Below are positions 42,532 through 51,347 of a stretch of 64,000 nucleotides of DNA, one piece after another (the stretch's first letter is position 1; each line of letters opens with the position of its first letter). The position numbers and the translations under genes are program-made. The stretch covers positions 682,001 through 746,000 of the forward strand of contig NZ_QQTY01000001.1 of assembly GCF_003670115.1 (NCBI RefSeq), read 5' to 3'. The notes beneath the pieces are model-generated. The model had not been told where the DNA came from, searched no databases, and saw only the letters and a list, made by a program, of their open reading frames with translations. This stretch comes from Natronorubrum halophilum. Lineage in GTDB: Archaea; Halobacteriota; Halobacteria; Halobacteriales; Natrialbaceae.

Positions 42532-44247
42532 CTACTCGTTCACGTACCGGCCGCGACCCTCCACGTCCGCGAGGCGCTCGAGCACGCGCTCGTCGCCGAC
42601 CTCGAGATATCCCTCTCGGACCGCCTCGCGCAGCGGCTCCGGGTCGTCGGCGGTGCCGACGAGGCTCTGATCGAAGACGTGGACGTCCATCGCGTAGTCC
42701 TCGACGTGGTCGGTGTGGTAGCCGAGTCCGAAGTCGATGAGGTGGGTGCGCTCCGCACGCCGCTCGCGGCCCTCGGCCGCTCGCTCGTTCGGCGGCGCGT
42801 CGCCTCCCGCACGCCCGACTCGCACGTTCCGCGTCGTCGGATCGCCGTGGACGAACCCGGCCTCGTGCAGCCGCGCGAGGTGACGACCGACGTCGCGAGC
42901 GCGCTCGAGCGTGAGTCCCTCGCGAAGATCGGTCTCGCCGACGTACTCGAGTTCGAGGCGGGACTCGACGGGATCGACGTCGTAGAGCACCGGCGCGGGA
43001 ACGCCCTCGCGACGCGCGAGACTCATCAGTCTGGCCTCGAGCGTCGTGCGCTCCCGTCGAAGCCGGTCGTCGAGATCCGGATGGCGGTACGTCTTCGGCT
43101 TTCGGCGCTTCGTGACGCGGCCCGCAACAGGGTCGAGATCGACGAGCGCTTCGGCACCGCGGACCTGCGTCTCGTCGTCGTATCCGAGTTTCAGGTCGGG
43201 TTCGTCGGAGCGCTCGCGGTCCGCGCTACGCTCGGACCTCGCACGCCACGTCACGGGCACCTGATCGGGCCGGTAGTTCGGGTCGACGCGGGAGTCCTCG
43301 AGCGCCAGCGTATCGCCCGCATCGTACATCTTCGCACCCAACACCGCGATCATGCCCGCGTTGTCCCGCAGGAATCTGGATTCGGGGGCGTGAAAATCGG
43401 CTCCGCGCTGGTCGCACATCTCCTGTAACATCTCACGCAGGCGCGCGTTCTGCCCGACGCCGCCGCCGAGGACGAGTTCGTCGCTGCCGGTCAGCGACAG
43501 GGCCCGCTCGGAGACCTCGGTCAGCATGCCGAAAACGTTCTCCTGCAGCGAGTAACAGATGTCCTCGACGGGAACACCGTCGTCGTAACGCTGCTTCGCG
43601 GCGCTCATGATCCCCGAAAACGAGAAGTCCATCCCCTTGACGATGTAGGGGAGATCGACGTACTCACCGTCCGCCGCGGCCGCCTCGACCTTCGGCCCGC
43701 CGGGATGGGACCAGCCGACGTGGCGCGTGAACTTGTCGATGGCGTTGCCGACGCCGGTGTCCATCGTCTCGCCGAGGACGCGATAGCGGCCGTTTCGATA
43801 CGCCAGCAGGTGGGCGTTCGCCCCGCTCGCGTTCAGACAGACGGGGGAGTCGAAGCCCGAGGTGTGGCGACCGACCTCGAGGTGGGCGACCATGTGATTG
43901 ACGCCGACGAGAGGAACCTCCAGGGCCTGACTCAGCGCACGCGCGGCCGTTCCGACGACGCGCAGACAGGGGCCGAGACCGGGGCCTCGGGAGAACGCCA
44001 CCGCATCGATCGGCGGTTCGGATTCGGGGCCGGCAAACGTGGAGCGAGCGTGCTCGAGCGCGCGCTCGACGACGCGCGGGATCGCATCGTGCATGTGTTC
44101 GGCTGCTTCGCGCGGATGAATGCCGCCGCTTTCGGGCTCGTAGGCGTCGCTCTCGATGAATACGTCGTCGGTTGCGGAATCGTACACCGCCGCGCTGGCC
44201 GCCCACGCGGTGCCTTCGATTCCGAGAATTCGGGTATCAGAACTCAC
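42532..44247 (-). CDS. kae1-bud32: Fused Kae1-Bud32 (KEOPS t6A synthase catalytic subunit and its kinase)
   Basis: A 571-residue fusion. Residues about 1-325 are Kae1/TsaD: LGIEGTAWAASAAV, FSRGPGLGPCLRV, VNHMVAHLEVG with the metal-binding H-x3-H, and ELVLGGGVGQNARLREML. Residues about 345-571 are Bud32: ELEYVGETDLREGL, AGFVHGDPTTRNVRV and HLIDFGLGYHTDH (kinase catalytic and DFG loops). KEOPS adds threonylcarbamoyl to A37 of ANN-reading tRNAs; Bud32 regulates by ATP hydrolysis. The start codon is GTG. S27ae and S24e precede it on the same strand, spaced 62 bases. Confidence 0.96.
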   Translation of the reverse strand: MSSDTRILGIEGTAWAASAAVYDSATDDVFIESDAYEPESGGIHPREAAEHMHDAIPRVVERALEHARSTFAGPESEPPIDAVAFSRGPGLGPCLRVVGTAARALSQALEVPLVGVNHMVAHLEVGRHTSGFDSPVCLNASGANAHLLAYRNGRYRVLGETMDTGVGNAIDKFTRHVGWSHPGGPKVEAAAADGEYVDLPYIVKGMDFSFSGIMSAAKQRYDDGVPVEDICYSLQENVFGMLTEVSERALSLTGSDELVLGGGVGQNARLREMLQEMCDQRGADFHAPESRFLRDNAGMIAVLGAKMYDAGDTLALEDSRVDPNYRPDQVPVTWRARSERSADRERSDEPDLKLGYDDETQVRGAEALVDLDPVAGRVTKRRKPKTYRHPDLDDRLRRERTTLEARLMSLARREGVPAPVLYDVDPVESRLELEYVGETDLREGLTLERARDVGRHLARLHEAGFVHGDPTTRNVRVGRAGGDAPPNERAAEGRERRAERTHLIDFGLGYHTDHVEDYAMDVHVFDQSLVGTADDPEPLREAVREGYLEVGDERVLERLADVEGRGRYVNE

Positions 44248-44309
44248 GTGTCGTGATTACCGCGTCTGCACGGTCGCGACGTGGCGAGTGCAGACACAAC
44301 GCAGTACCG

Positions 44310-44444
44310 TTATTCCCACTCGGTGTAGCCGCACTTGCCACAGTGCATGCGGTCGCCGTGGTCGGCGAGGAAGGCGTCTCCACAGCGAGGGCACTGGTCA
44401 CGGTCGGTGGTGCCGTCGTCGTTGTAGAGTTTGTGACGAGCCAT
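44310..44444 (-). CDS. rps27ae: 30S ribosomal protein S27ae
   Basis: A 44-residue zinc-ribbon ribosomal protein: [10 protein letters not shown], then [27 protein letters not shown] with two CxxC pairs for zinc. It starts one base after the S24e stop. A GGAGG ribosome-binding site lies inside the S24e end (minus strand, about 44453-44457). Confidence 0.96.
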   Translation of the reverse strand: MARHKLYNDDGTTDRDQCPRCGDAFLADHGDRMHCGKCGYTEWE

Positions 44445-44445
44445 C

Positions 44446-44769
44446 TCAGGCCTCCTCCGGTTCCGCTTCGGCTTCGGCCTCAGCGTCTTCGGCACCGATC
44501 TTGTTTCGCTCGAGCATGTGGTCTTGCTCGACGTCGCGGGCGTTGTCGGCCGTATCGTAGACCTTTGCCTGACCGACGGTCTTTCGCATCCCGAACTTGG
44601 TGTCGAGTTTGCGAACGACGACCTCGTCGGCGTCCTTGTTCAGTTTGGCCGCGAGACTGTCTCGAACCTGCAGACGCGACGGCGTCGCGTCCTCGTGGGT
44701 TAGTTCGAAGGTCACGTCCGTTCGATGCAACATGGGGTTCTCCGTTTCGGAGATGATGTCGACGTCCAT
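44446..44769 (-). CDS. rps24e: 30S ribosomal protein S24e
   Basis: A 107-residue S24e: [40 protein letters not shown], then [23 protein letters not shown]. The acidic, Glu-Ala-repeating tail ([14 protein letters not shown]) is typical of haloarchaea. It leads the cluster S24e-S27ae-Kae1/Bud32. A TATA-like box on the minus strand at 44806-44815 suggests a leader of about 16 bases. Confidence 0.96.
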   Translation of the reverse strand: MDVDIISETENPMLHRTDVTFELTHEDATPSRLQVRDSLAAKLNKDADEVVVRKLDTKFGMRKTVGQAKVYDTADNARDVEQDHMLERNKIGAEDAEAEAEAEPEEA

Positions 44770-44974
44770 GATATCACTCAGTTACACTACTATCCCCGTG
44801 TAGCGCCTAAAAGGATTTCGAAGCATGCAGCCGATTGCACGGACACTCGAGTCGGTCTCCCCGTCGACCGGCGAGAACGCCGCTCGGCCGAGTACGTCGA
44901 AGCGGACGGCCGCCGTTGAATTCGTCCCGAACTAATGAGAGTGTTTACATGTTCCGTGGACGAACCGTTCGGTG

Positions 44975-45093
44975 ATGCCCTCCAGACGACACGTACTCGC
45001 CGGTGGCGGCTCCGCCCTCGCGGGCCTCGCTGGCGGCGTCCGGTTCCTGGACGGACCGATATCGGTCGCGAGTACATTGGTCGTCGGTGGCTA
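44975..45093 (+). pseudogene. Tat-signal remnant of a lost exported protein
   Basis: ATG at 44975 begins MPSRRHVLAGGGSALAGLAG followed by GVRFLDGPISVASTLVVGG, a textbook twin-arginine signal (SRRHVLA, hydrophobic core). After about 35 residues the frame runs into DNA antisense to the end of the BNR gene and ends at 45226 with low-complexity sequence. The mature part is missing, so this looks like the 5' end of a broken gene. No Cys lipobox follows. Confidence 0.55.
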
Positions 45094-46125
45094 TTATAAG
45101 TCGTCGAGAACGACCAGACCACGGGGCGCCTGCGTCTCGAGCCCCTCGTCCCAGTCGATGTCGACGGGTTCCCATCGGCCGCCGAAGTCCTCGGTGACGA
45201 ACAGACCCCTGTTGTTCAGCCCGTAAACGACGCCGGCCTCGTCGGTCGCGTCGAAGACTGCGCGAACGACGCCGTCGCCCATCGGAAGCCCGCGGTCGTC
45301 GAGGCGCTCCCAGGGATCGCCACCTGTTCGGCGGTAGACGTACGACTCGGCCCGCCCGGCCGTGTGCGCACTCGAGGCACCGCCGGCGCTCGAGAGGATG
45401 ACCGAGTCCGGATCGCCCGCGTCGGGGACGACGCCCCAGCAGTAGGTGTGCTCGAGGCCGTCCTGTGGCTGGTGCCACGATTCGCCGCCGTCGTCGCTTT
45501 CCGCGTAGCCGTCGCCGGCCGCCGAGTAGACGCGACCGTTGCGGTCGGGGTGGACGGCCAGCGTGTGGTTGTCCCGGCGTGATCCCTCGGGTCGTTCCTG
45601 CCACGTCTCGCCGCCGTCCGTGCTCAGGATGAACGCACCCGCCTCGACGCCGACGTAGAGCCGATCGGGATCGAACGGATCGACCTCGAGCCAGCGAACG
45701 TGGTGAGTGTGGGGCCGCGGCGGAAAGTACCACTCGTCTTCGGAGGGCAGGTCGATCAGTCCCGAAAGGTGGGTCCAGGAGTCGCCGCCGTCCGTCGAGC
45801 GATAGACGCGGCTCGGTTCGGTCCCGGCGTAGATCACGTCCGGGTCGTGCGGACTGATCGCGAGCGACATCACCGCGTCGCTGACGAAGTCGGTTTCGAG
45901 GCGTTCGAACGACACGCCCCCACGCTCGTCGGCCGACTCTCGAGCGCGAAAGAGGCCGTCTTCGAAGGTGCCGACGAAAATCCGTTTCGGTGCTCCGGGC
46001 GAGGCGGCGACGCACTCGAGGGTACGACCCTCGAGCCGGGTTGTCGTCGTCCACTCTTGGCTGTCGATATCGGTACTCGTACAGACGAGGAGGCGGTCTC
46101 GAAGCGCCGCGTAGGTAGTCGGCAT
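45094..46125 (-). CDS. BNR/sialidase-like beta-propeller repeat protein
   Basis: A 343-residue protein with repeated Asp-box (S-x-D-G-G-x-x-W) motifs: YRSTDGGDSWTHLSG, ILSTDGGETWQERPEG, AESDDGGESWHQPQDG and FVTEDFGGRWEPVDID. Each unit also has a D-P-D-x-I/L-Y-x-G strand, giving a five- to seven-bladed beta-propeller. There is no signal peptide, so it probably stays in the cytoplasm. Such proteins resemble WD40/YVTN/BNR-like glycosyl-hydrolase folds; enzymatic residues are not evident. Its stop abuts the plus-strand Tat-signal remnant. Confidence 0.82.
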   Translation of the reverse strand: MPTTYAALRDRLLVCTSTDIDSQEWTTTTRLEGRTLECVAASPGAPKRIFVGTFEDGLFRARESADERGGVSFERLETDFVSDAVMSLAISPHDPDVIYAGTEPSRVYRSTDGGDSWTHLSGLIDLPSEDEWYFPPRPHTHHVRWLEVDPFDPDRLYVGVEAGAFILSTDGGETWQERPEGSRRDNHTLAVHPDRNGRVYSAAGDGYAESDDGGESWHQPQDGLEHTYCWGVVPDAGDPDSVILSSAGGASSAHTAGRAESYVYRRTGGDPWERLDDRGLPMGDGVVRAVFDATDEAGVVYGLNNRGLFVTEDFGGRWEPVDIDWDEGLETQAPRGLVVLDDL

Positions 46126-46149
46126 ACTAAACTAAACGGTCGCCAGCCA

Positions 46150-46233
46150 CTATAGTAGCCACTACGGTCACTGCACACCCGATCGTACAGCGGCTGTGCG
46201 ATCGGTGTGTAAATCGTTGCAGTTGCTACGATA
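46150..46233 (-). repeat. Dispersed palindromic intergenic element, copy 2
   Basis: 84 bases between the BNR gene and the HTH-10 gene. The ends ctatagtagccact and agttgctacgata are imperfect inverted repeats; the core 46181-46203 has arms gatcgtac and gtgcgatc. Orientation is as in copy 1. Confidence 0.8.
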
Positions 46234-46294
46234 ACGGTTCGGGGAACGAACTGAGCGGAGCCTCGGCGGGGATGTGGAATGGCCTTCACGGAGC

Positions 46295-47021
46295 TCATCG
46301 ACCCGACGGCGGCTGCGTCTCCGAGTTTCCACTCGATCCTGATCCGGGTGCGGCCGTTGAACCGCCGGTGATCACCGTCGACATGAGCCGAGACTCGATT
46401 CGACGAAGGTGCTGACCGACGGTTCCCGCGGAACAACCGAGTCGATCGGCGAGTTCTCGATAGGTTACTTCGCGCGGCACCTGGTAATAGCCCTCCTCGA
46501 TCGCGACGGACAACACCTCTCGCTGGCGGTCAGTCAGGTCGACGAAGGGGCGACCGTCCGACGGATCGTACCTCCCGAGACGTTCGATTTCGAGGTCGAC
46601 GAGCGATCGAGTGTCCGAGATCAACGACCGAAGTTCTCCCTCGAAACCGATCTGAGAGACGCGAAGACTTCCGTTTTCCGACCCGGTGTACTCCATCGGA
46701 TAATCGAGTATCACCGCGTGTCGGCGGTGAGTCTCGAGTAACTGCGTCGTCAGTTCGCTGGGCTGGTAGTGCAGTTGCAGTAGCGTATTGCCGTCGACGT
46801 CGCTGAGCAGATAGTCGACGGTGTTCGAATCCGGGTGGTCGAGTGCGCGCGTAACGTGCCTCTCGATCACCCCGAACCATTCGTCTCGTGACGACCGTGC
46901 CGTCAGCGAGATACTCCGTGTCCTGAATCGTTACGGGAGTGACACCGCTCTCACGCAACAGCCGTTCCCCGGGATCGAAGTACCCCTGTGGGGGAGTGAG
47001 AACGTATGTCACGAATCGCAT
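46295..47021 (-). pseudogene. HTH-10 (Bat-type) regulator split by a +1 frameshift
   Basis: The first 50 codons (MRFVTYVLTPPQGYFDPGER followed by LLRESGVTPVTIQDTEYLADGTVVTRR) and the rest (DEWFGVIERHVTRALDHPDS onward) together make a full HTH-10 regulator, but they lie in different frames. The shift falls near 46880; the total 727 bases has one extra base relative to whole codons. The C-terminal HTH is DLTDRQREVLSVAIEEGYYQVPREVTYRELADRLGCSAGTVGQHLRR. The simplest view is a one-base insertion, a sequencing error, or programmed shifting. A TACAC-TG-GTGTA inverted repeat lies 40 bases upstream at 47061-47072. Confidence 0.7.
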
Positions 47022-47320
47022 GATTGATACTATTCTCCGCCAACAAATAATAATTTCGTTTACACTGGTGTAGAAGTAAGTATGTAGCATAAAATCGTAA
47101 TAGAGTGCGATAGTGCGCGTCACTCGGGGCGGACGATCCGGCACCGATAGCCGACAGCCGCTGCTCGAAGTAGTGGATCGAAAGCGGTCGTCGGCACTAC
47201 GGCGAGCCGCCGTCACACGCCCGGATACGGCCGACAGGTACTATCGCTCCCAACGGTAGTCATGGGGAGAAGACTTCCGTAGCGATTAATACTCTTCGAG
47301 CGACAACCACCGCTTCGAGT
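47022..47320. other. Divergent spacer, AT-rich
   Basis: About 300 bases between the frameshifted HTH-10 gene and the plus-strand 105-residue gene. The left third is AT-rich, with a small inverted repeat tacac-tg-gtgta at 47061-47072 that may be an operator. The right side has a TATA-like box at 47284-47293. No gene is supported. Confidence 0.6.
47284..47293 (+). promoter_or_regulatory. TATA-like box of the 105-residue gene
   Basis: gattaatact is centred about 32 bases before the ATG at 47321, fitting a nearly leaderless start. Confidence 0.5.
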
Positions 47321-47638
47321 ATGACCGACCGGCCGCCCTCCCCACCGACGCCAACAGCTCTCCCCGCGATCAGTGACGGCGAAGATCGTATTACGGCGAC
47401 GACACCCCAACTCGTCACTCGTCTCGAGGAGTCGTTCAACTGCAGCCTCGACGAGGCCACGCTCGAGGACGTTCTGCTCGAGTTAGATCACGGTGCGTAC
47501 GTCGAGTGGGTAACAATCACCCGTGACGGCGACTACGTCTGGGACCTCACCGACGCACCCGACCGAATCGCCGACGCCGTGGCGACGGCTGTCGTCGAGC
47601 GGTTCGAGGGATGGCTCGAGAACCGGACCGGTAACTGA
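47321..47638 (+). CDS. Haloarchaeal hypothetical protein, 105 residues
   Basis: Acidic protein with a proline-rich start (MTDRPPSPPTPTALPAI) and a folded-looking rest: ATTPQLVTRLEESFNCSLDEATLEDVLLELDHGAYVEWVTITRDGDYVWDLTDAPDRIADAVATAVVERF. I recognise no family. The arrangement of two helices followed by short strands could be a small winged-helix, which is speculative. It is preceded by a plausible promoter. Confidence 0.65.
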   Translation: MTDRPPSPPTPTALPAISDGEDRITATTPQLVTRLEESFNCSLDEATLEDVLLELDHGAYVEWVTITRDGDYVWDLTDAPDRIADAVATAVVERFEGWLENRTGN

Positions 47639-47955
47639 GCCACACCCGCCTCGCCAGACGGCAGCGATCCCCGGCGCCCGATTCGTAAGACGAGTCTCGA
47701 GTGTATGACCGCTGTCGGTTCGTGTCCGCTCCGACGCTGCAACGAGTTCCCCCTCGAGTTGACTGCCGCCGATTGGAACGGACCGGCATGACCGTGGGCG
47801 GGATGAGTTCACGGATTACAGCGAGCAGGCTCACGGCTATCGATCCGCTTCCAGACCGTCCCCGATCGACGATGTGGGAAGCTCACGCGGTGTTTGCGCG
47901 ACCAAATTACCTGGGGGGGCAGACTGATACGGAATACGTTTGTACCCTACTTGCG
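47639..47955. other. Spacer between two small plus-strand genes
   Basis: 317 bases; an open frame continues upstream of the next gene (from 47701), but its translation is arginine-rich and unlike haloarchaeal proteins. Nothing else was identified. Confidence 0.5.
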
Positions 47956-48084
47956 ATGAACGCTCGATGTCCGGAATGCGGCGGCGGGCTCGGGGAGCTA
48001 CTCACAAAGTACGCGACTGACGACGGCGTGATCGCGGATTTCAGATGTTCGGACTGCGATCACGAGTGGCCGAAACCGCTGTGA
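47956..48084 (+). CDS. 42-residue zinc-ribbon protein
   Basis: Tiny protein MNARCPECGGGLGELLTKYA followed by TDDGVIADFRCSDCDHEWPKPL. The two CxxC pairs (C5-C8 and C31-C34) make a classical zinc ribbon, the only feature that argues for it being real. Function unknown. Confidence 0.6.
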   Translation: MNARCPECGGGLGELLTKYATDDGVIADFRCSDCDHEWPKPL

Positions 48085-48174
48085 GCGGGTAACTGGTTTC
48101 CCGACCGGTTACTGGATATCGTCGGGCTCGAGTGACAGCGTGGTAACTCTCGACGTCGTCCTCGAAACACAAGC

Positions 48175-48182
48175 TACAAATA
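48175..48182 (+). promoter_or_regulatory. TATA-like box of tRNA-Ala
   Basis: tacaaata is centred about 28 bases before the first base of the tRNA. Confidence 0.5.
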
Positions 48183-48206
48183 GAAACCGAGGTTAGGAAC
48201 GGTCGA

Positions 48207-48278
48207 GGGCTCGTAGATCAGCGGTAGATCGCTTCCTTCGCAAGGAAGAGGCCTCGGGTTCAAATCCCGACGAGTCCA
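48207..48278 (+). tRNA. tRNA-Ala (anticodon CGC)
   Basis: 72 bases fold into a clean cloverleaf: acceptor gggctcg pairs with cgagtcc, D arm gatc-agcggta-gatc, anticodon stem cttcc/ggaag around loop ttcgcaa (anticodon CGC, reads GCG), T arm tcggg-ttcaaat-cccga, discriminator A. The third acceptor pair is G-U, the alanine identity element. CCA is not encoded, and no intron is present. Confidence 0.97.
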
Positions 48279-48469
48279 TCAGAACTTTGTAACGTTTCGA
48301 GTTACCCCGATAGTCGCTGCCTTAGCGACTGACTCAGAATTATGCAGTAGCGATTCGCACGTAGAAACCCCCTCTCAAAACCGAGTGATTGCTGATGCGG
48401 GATTCGGGTCCGCGCTATCACGCGATTACAGCGAAAGAAAACGGAGACGTTTCACCATCCCGACGGTCG

Positions 48470-49141
48470 CTATGTCACGTGCAACACTCGAGCGCGTCCG
48501 GCGAGTAATCCGATGAGAAAGCCGGTGAAGTGCGCGAGGAGCGCGACACCCGGTGCAGCCGTCGCTACCGTCACGGCGACTGCGAGTACGAGAAAGACGA
48601 GCGCCGCGAGCCACTGCGGGACGTCGACGAACGAGGCCACGCCGGCCGACAACCGGTTCGAAGCGACGAGATAGCCCAGGAGTGCGAAGACGGCTCCGCT
48701 GGCGCCGAGAACGCCCCCAGTAGCGGCGACCGCAAGTAGCGGTACCGAGGCCGCAACGTTCGTGAGAACGATCTGGGAAAGGCCGGCGATCGCCCCCGTC
48801 ACGAGGAAGAACGTGTGAAAGCGTACCCGCGTCGTCGCTCGAGCGACGGGCCACCCGAACACGATCAACGCGAGGCTGTTCGAGAGCAGGTGGCCGACGC
48901 TGCCGTGGGCGTAGACGCTAGTTACGATCGTCCACGGGTTGGTCGTCAGCGGTGGCGCGAGGACGAACAGGCCGACCATCACACCGAGCAGCGCCGTGAC
49001 CTGTTGAATCACGAAGACGGCGACGAAGACTACGAGAAGCTCGAAAATCGGGCTACTCGAACCGTCAGTAGCCGTTTTAGCGCCCGATTGCGCTCCCGGT
49101 CGTGTTCCGATTCTCGGCCGAGAGTGCGAGCGGTCCGCCAT
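48470..49141 (-). CDS. Rhomboid-family intramembrane serine protease
   Basis: A 223-residue membrane protein with about six helices after a short polar N-terminus. It has WTIVTSVYAHGSVGHLLSNSLALIVFG (the H-x-x-x-N-x-x region of the oxyanion site), the catalytic serine in GVLGASGAVFALLGY (G-A-S-G), and the catalytic histidine in LLAHFTGFLIGLLAGR. Thus all rhomboid residues are present. The substrate is unknown. MADRSHSRP is the chosen start; nine codons upstream are also open. Confidence 0.9.
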   Translation of the reverse strand: MADRSHSRPRIGTRPGAQSGAKTATDGSSSPIFELLVVFVAVFVIQQVTALLGVMVGLFVLAPPLTTNPWTIVTSVYAHGSVGHLLSNSLALIVFGWPVARATTRVRFHTFFLVTGAIAGLSQIVLTNVAASVPLLAVAATGGVLGASGAVFALLGYLVASNRLSAGVASFVDVPQWLAALVFLVLAVAVTVATAAPGVALLAHFTGFLIGLLAGRARVLHVT

Positions 49142-49273
49142 GACGAGTACTGAGAGGGCGAGTACCAAAAGTCCTCACGACGGGCCGTACGGAAGGAAAC
49201 GAGACGAGAGCCGTAGCTGGCCCTGTAGCGGGCAGAAAAACGGTGAAAACCGTACACCGACCGTGATCGGCCG

Positions 49274-49582
49274 TTAATCTTCGAGGACGATCTCGATCGA
49301 GACGTCGTTCGGTACCTGGATGCGCATGAGCTGACGGAGTGCGCGTTCGTCGGCGTCCAGATCGATCAGGCGCTTGTGGACGCGCATTTCCCAGTGCTCC
49401 CACGTGGCGGTACCCTCGCCGTCAGGCGATTTCCGGGTCGGCACCTCGAGGGTCTTCGTCGGCAGGGGGATCGGACCGCTCAGGTTGACGCCGGTGTTGT
49501 TCGCGATCTCGCGGACGTCGTCACAGATGTTGTCGAGGTCATCCGGACTCGTGCCCGCGAGTCGAACGCGTGCCTGCTGCAT
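49274..49582 (-). CDS. rpsJ: 30S ribosomal protein S10
   Basis: A 102-residue archaeal S10: [45 protein letters not shown], then [42 protein letters not shown]. Its ATG directly abuts the stop codon of EF-1alpha, the classical archaeal tuf-rpsJ order. Confidence 0.97.
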   Translation of the reverse strand: MQQARVRLAGTSPDDLDNICDDVREIANNTGVNLSGPIPLPTKTLEVPTRKSPDGEGTATWEHWEMRVHKRLIDLDADERALRQLMRIQVPNDVSIEIVLED

Positions 49583-50848
49583 TTATTGTTTCTCGTGAAC
49601 TTCGAGGACCTTGCCAGCGGCAATGGTCTGACCCATGTCACGGATGGCGAAGCTCCCGAGTTCGGGGATCTCGCTCGATGGCTCGATGCTGAGTGGCTTT
49701 TGTGGTCGGATGGTGACCACGGCAGCGTCGCCCGACTGGATGAAGTCGGGGTTCTCCTCGGCGACCTCGCCGCTTGCTGGGTCCATTTTCTTGTCGATGG
49801 ACTCGATCGTACAGGCGACCTGAGCCGTGTGCGCGTGGAAGACCGGCGTGTAACCGGCCGTGATCACGGACGGGTGCTGCATGACGACGATCTGGGCCTG
49901 GAACGTCTCGGCGACGCTCGGTGGGTCGTCGGCCGGACCACAGACGTCGCCGCGGCGGATGTCGTCCTTGCCGAGGCCGCGGACGTTGAATCCGACGTTG
50001 TCGCCGGGCTCAGCTTTCGGCACCTCTTCGTGGTGCATCTCGATCGTCTTCACTTCGCCGCCCACGTCGCTGGGCTGGAAGGAGACGTTGTCGCCGATGT
50101 TCATGATACCGGTCTCGATACGTCCGACTGGGACGGTACCGATACCCGAAATCGTGTAGACGTCCTGAATCGGGAGTCGGAGCGGCGCGTCCGTCGGTGG
50201 CTCCGGTGCTGGCAGGTTGTTCAGCGCCTCGAGCAGTGTTTCGCCGTCGTACCACGGCGTGTTGTCGGACTTCTCGGCGATGTTGTCGCCTTCGAACGCC
50301 GAAATCGGGATGAACGAGGCGTCGTCGGTCTTGAACTGAACCTGCTTGAGCAGCTGGTTGACCTCGTCGACGACGTCGTCGAAGGTGTCCTCCTTGTAGT
50401 CGACGATGTCCATCTTGTTGATGCCGATGATGAGTTCGTCGATACCGAGGGTTCGGGCCAGGAAGACGTGCTCCTGGGTCTGGGGCGCGACACCGTCGTC
50501 GGCCGCAACGACGAGGACCGCGTTGTCCGCCTGGCTCGCGCCAGTGATCATATTCTTGACGAAGTCCCGGTGGCCGGGACAGTCGACGATGGTGAAGTCG
50601 TAGGCGTCCGTCGAGAACTCCTGATGAGCGATGTCGATGGTGACACCGCGCTCTCGCTCTTCGGCGAGGTTGTCCATGACGTAGGCGAATTCGAATCCAC
50701 CCTTGCCTTTCTCTTCTGCTTCTTCGCGGTGCTGTTCGATGACGTGCTCTGGTACGCTCCCCGTCTCGTAGAGGAGGCGTCCCACGAGCGTGCTCTTCCC
50801 GTGGTCAACGTGGCCGATAATGGCCAGGTTCTGGTGTTGTTCGCTCAT
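49583..50848 (-). CDS. tuf: Translation elongation factor EF-1 alpha
   Basis: A 421-residue GTPase that brings aminoacyl-tRNA to the ribosome. G1 GHVDHGKST near residue 13, G2 effector around ERGVTID, G3 [12 protein letters not shown]4 NKMD near 147, then two beta-barrel domains ([19 protein letters not shown]). Length fits archaeal EF-1alpha. A TATA box lies 29 bases before ATG, pointing to a leaderless mRNA. It is followed without gap by S10. Confidence 0.98.
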   Translation of the reverse strand: MSEQHQNLAIIGHVDHGKSTLVGRLLYETGSVPEHVIEQHREEAEEKGKGGFEFAYVMDNLAEERERGVTIDIAHQEFSTDAYDFTIVDCPGHRDFVKNMITGASQADNAVLVVAADDGVAPQTQEHVFLARTLGIDELIIGINKMDIVDYKEDTFDDVVDEVNQLLKQVQFKTDDASFIPISAFEGDNIAEKSDNTPWYDGETLLEALNNLPAPEPPTDAPLRLPIQDVYTISGIGTVPVGRIETGIMNIGDNVSFQPSDVGGEVKTIEMHHEEVPKAEPGDNVGFNVRGLGKDDIRRGDVCGPADDPPSVAETFQAQIVVMQHPSVITAGYTPVFHAHTAQVACTIESIDKKMDPASGEVAEENPDFIQSGDAAVVTIRPQKPLSIEPSSEIPELGSFAIRDMGQTIAAGKVLEVHEKQ

Positions 50849-50871
50849 TGTTGTAGCTCACGCGCAGAGGC

Positions 50872-50882
50872 GCTTATATCGG
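50872..50882 (-). promoter_or_regulatory. TATA box of tuf-rpsJ
   Basis: On the minus strand ccgatataagc is centred about 29 bases before the tuf ATG, in agreement with a strong leaderless promoter. Confidence 0.65.
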
Positions 50883-51017
50883 TCTCTTTTGCTCGTTGCG
50901 GTTAAAACCATTTCGAAAGCGTATTCAGCCGATCGCGTCGCCTTCTTGCGGTTTGTCTAGTACTCACACGACACAGGCTTCGGTCGGGAGTGGACCTGCC
51001 CCCGAGACGGACAAAGA

Positions 51018-51101
51018 GGCGGAATGGCTGGAACGGTGTACACACCGATCGTACAGCTGTCGTGCGATCGGGTGTGCAGTGACTGTCAGCGGCTACCATC
51101 G
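51018..51101 (+). repeat. Dispersed palindromic intergenic element, copy 3
   Basis: Core at 51047-51069 with arms gatcgtac and gtgcgatc. The right flank (gtgtgcagtgactgtcagcg, gctaccatc) closely matches the copies at 46.2 and 56.1 kb; the left end is more diverged. Confidence 0.75.
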
Positions 51102-51226
51102 CAGCGGAATCGTCCTGATCGGACGATTCGCTCGAGACAGGAGCAAAGATTCGCTCGAGGCGGGATACGAAATCTGGAAACCAAATCTGGAAGATCTCAC
51201 GCACGTGCGTGGGTGCATAATCGGTT

Positions 51227-51268
51227 ATCGGTTGCACCTGCAGTAGCATCGGTTGCATCTGCAGTAGC
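51227..51268. repeat. Tandem 21-base duplication
   Basis: The two units (51227-51247 and 51248-51268, each starting atcggttgca and ending ctgcagtagc) differ by one base. Each is divisible by three, but no supported gene covers them. Confidence 0.75.
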
Positions 51269-51347
51269 CGGGGAACAGGAAAGCAACGAGAATCGGTCGC
51301 ATCTCGGCAACGAGGCACCTGACGAGTTCAGTTCAGACGACTCGAAG

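Larger units (their letters stand above)
50849..51347. other. Spacer between hom and tuf with two repeat types
   Basis: About 500 bases. It holds the tuf promoter, a copy of the dispersed palindromic element (51018-51101), and a 21-base tandem duplication (51227-51268). No supported gene was seen. Confidence 0.65.

Noticed and set aside
50902-51318. Minus-strand frame of 138 codons in the hom-tuf spacer
   Set aside because: Its translation runs through the palindromic element and the 21-base duplication and has no homology; the spacer is better explained by repeats.
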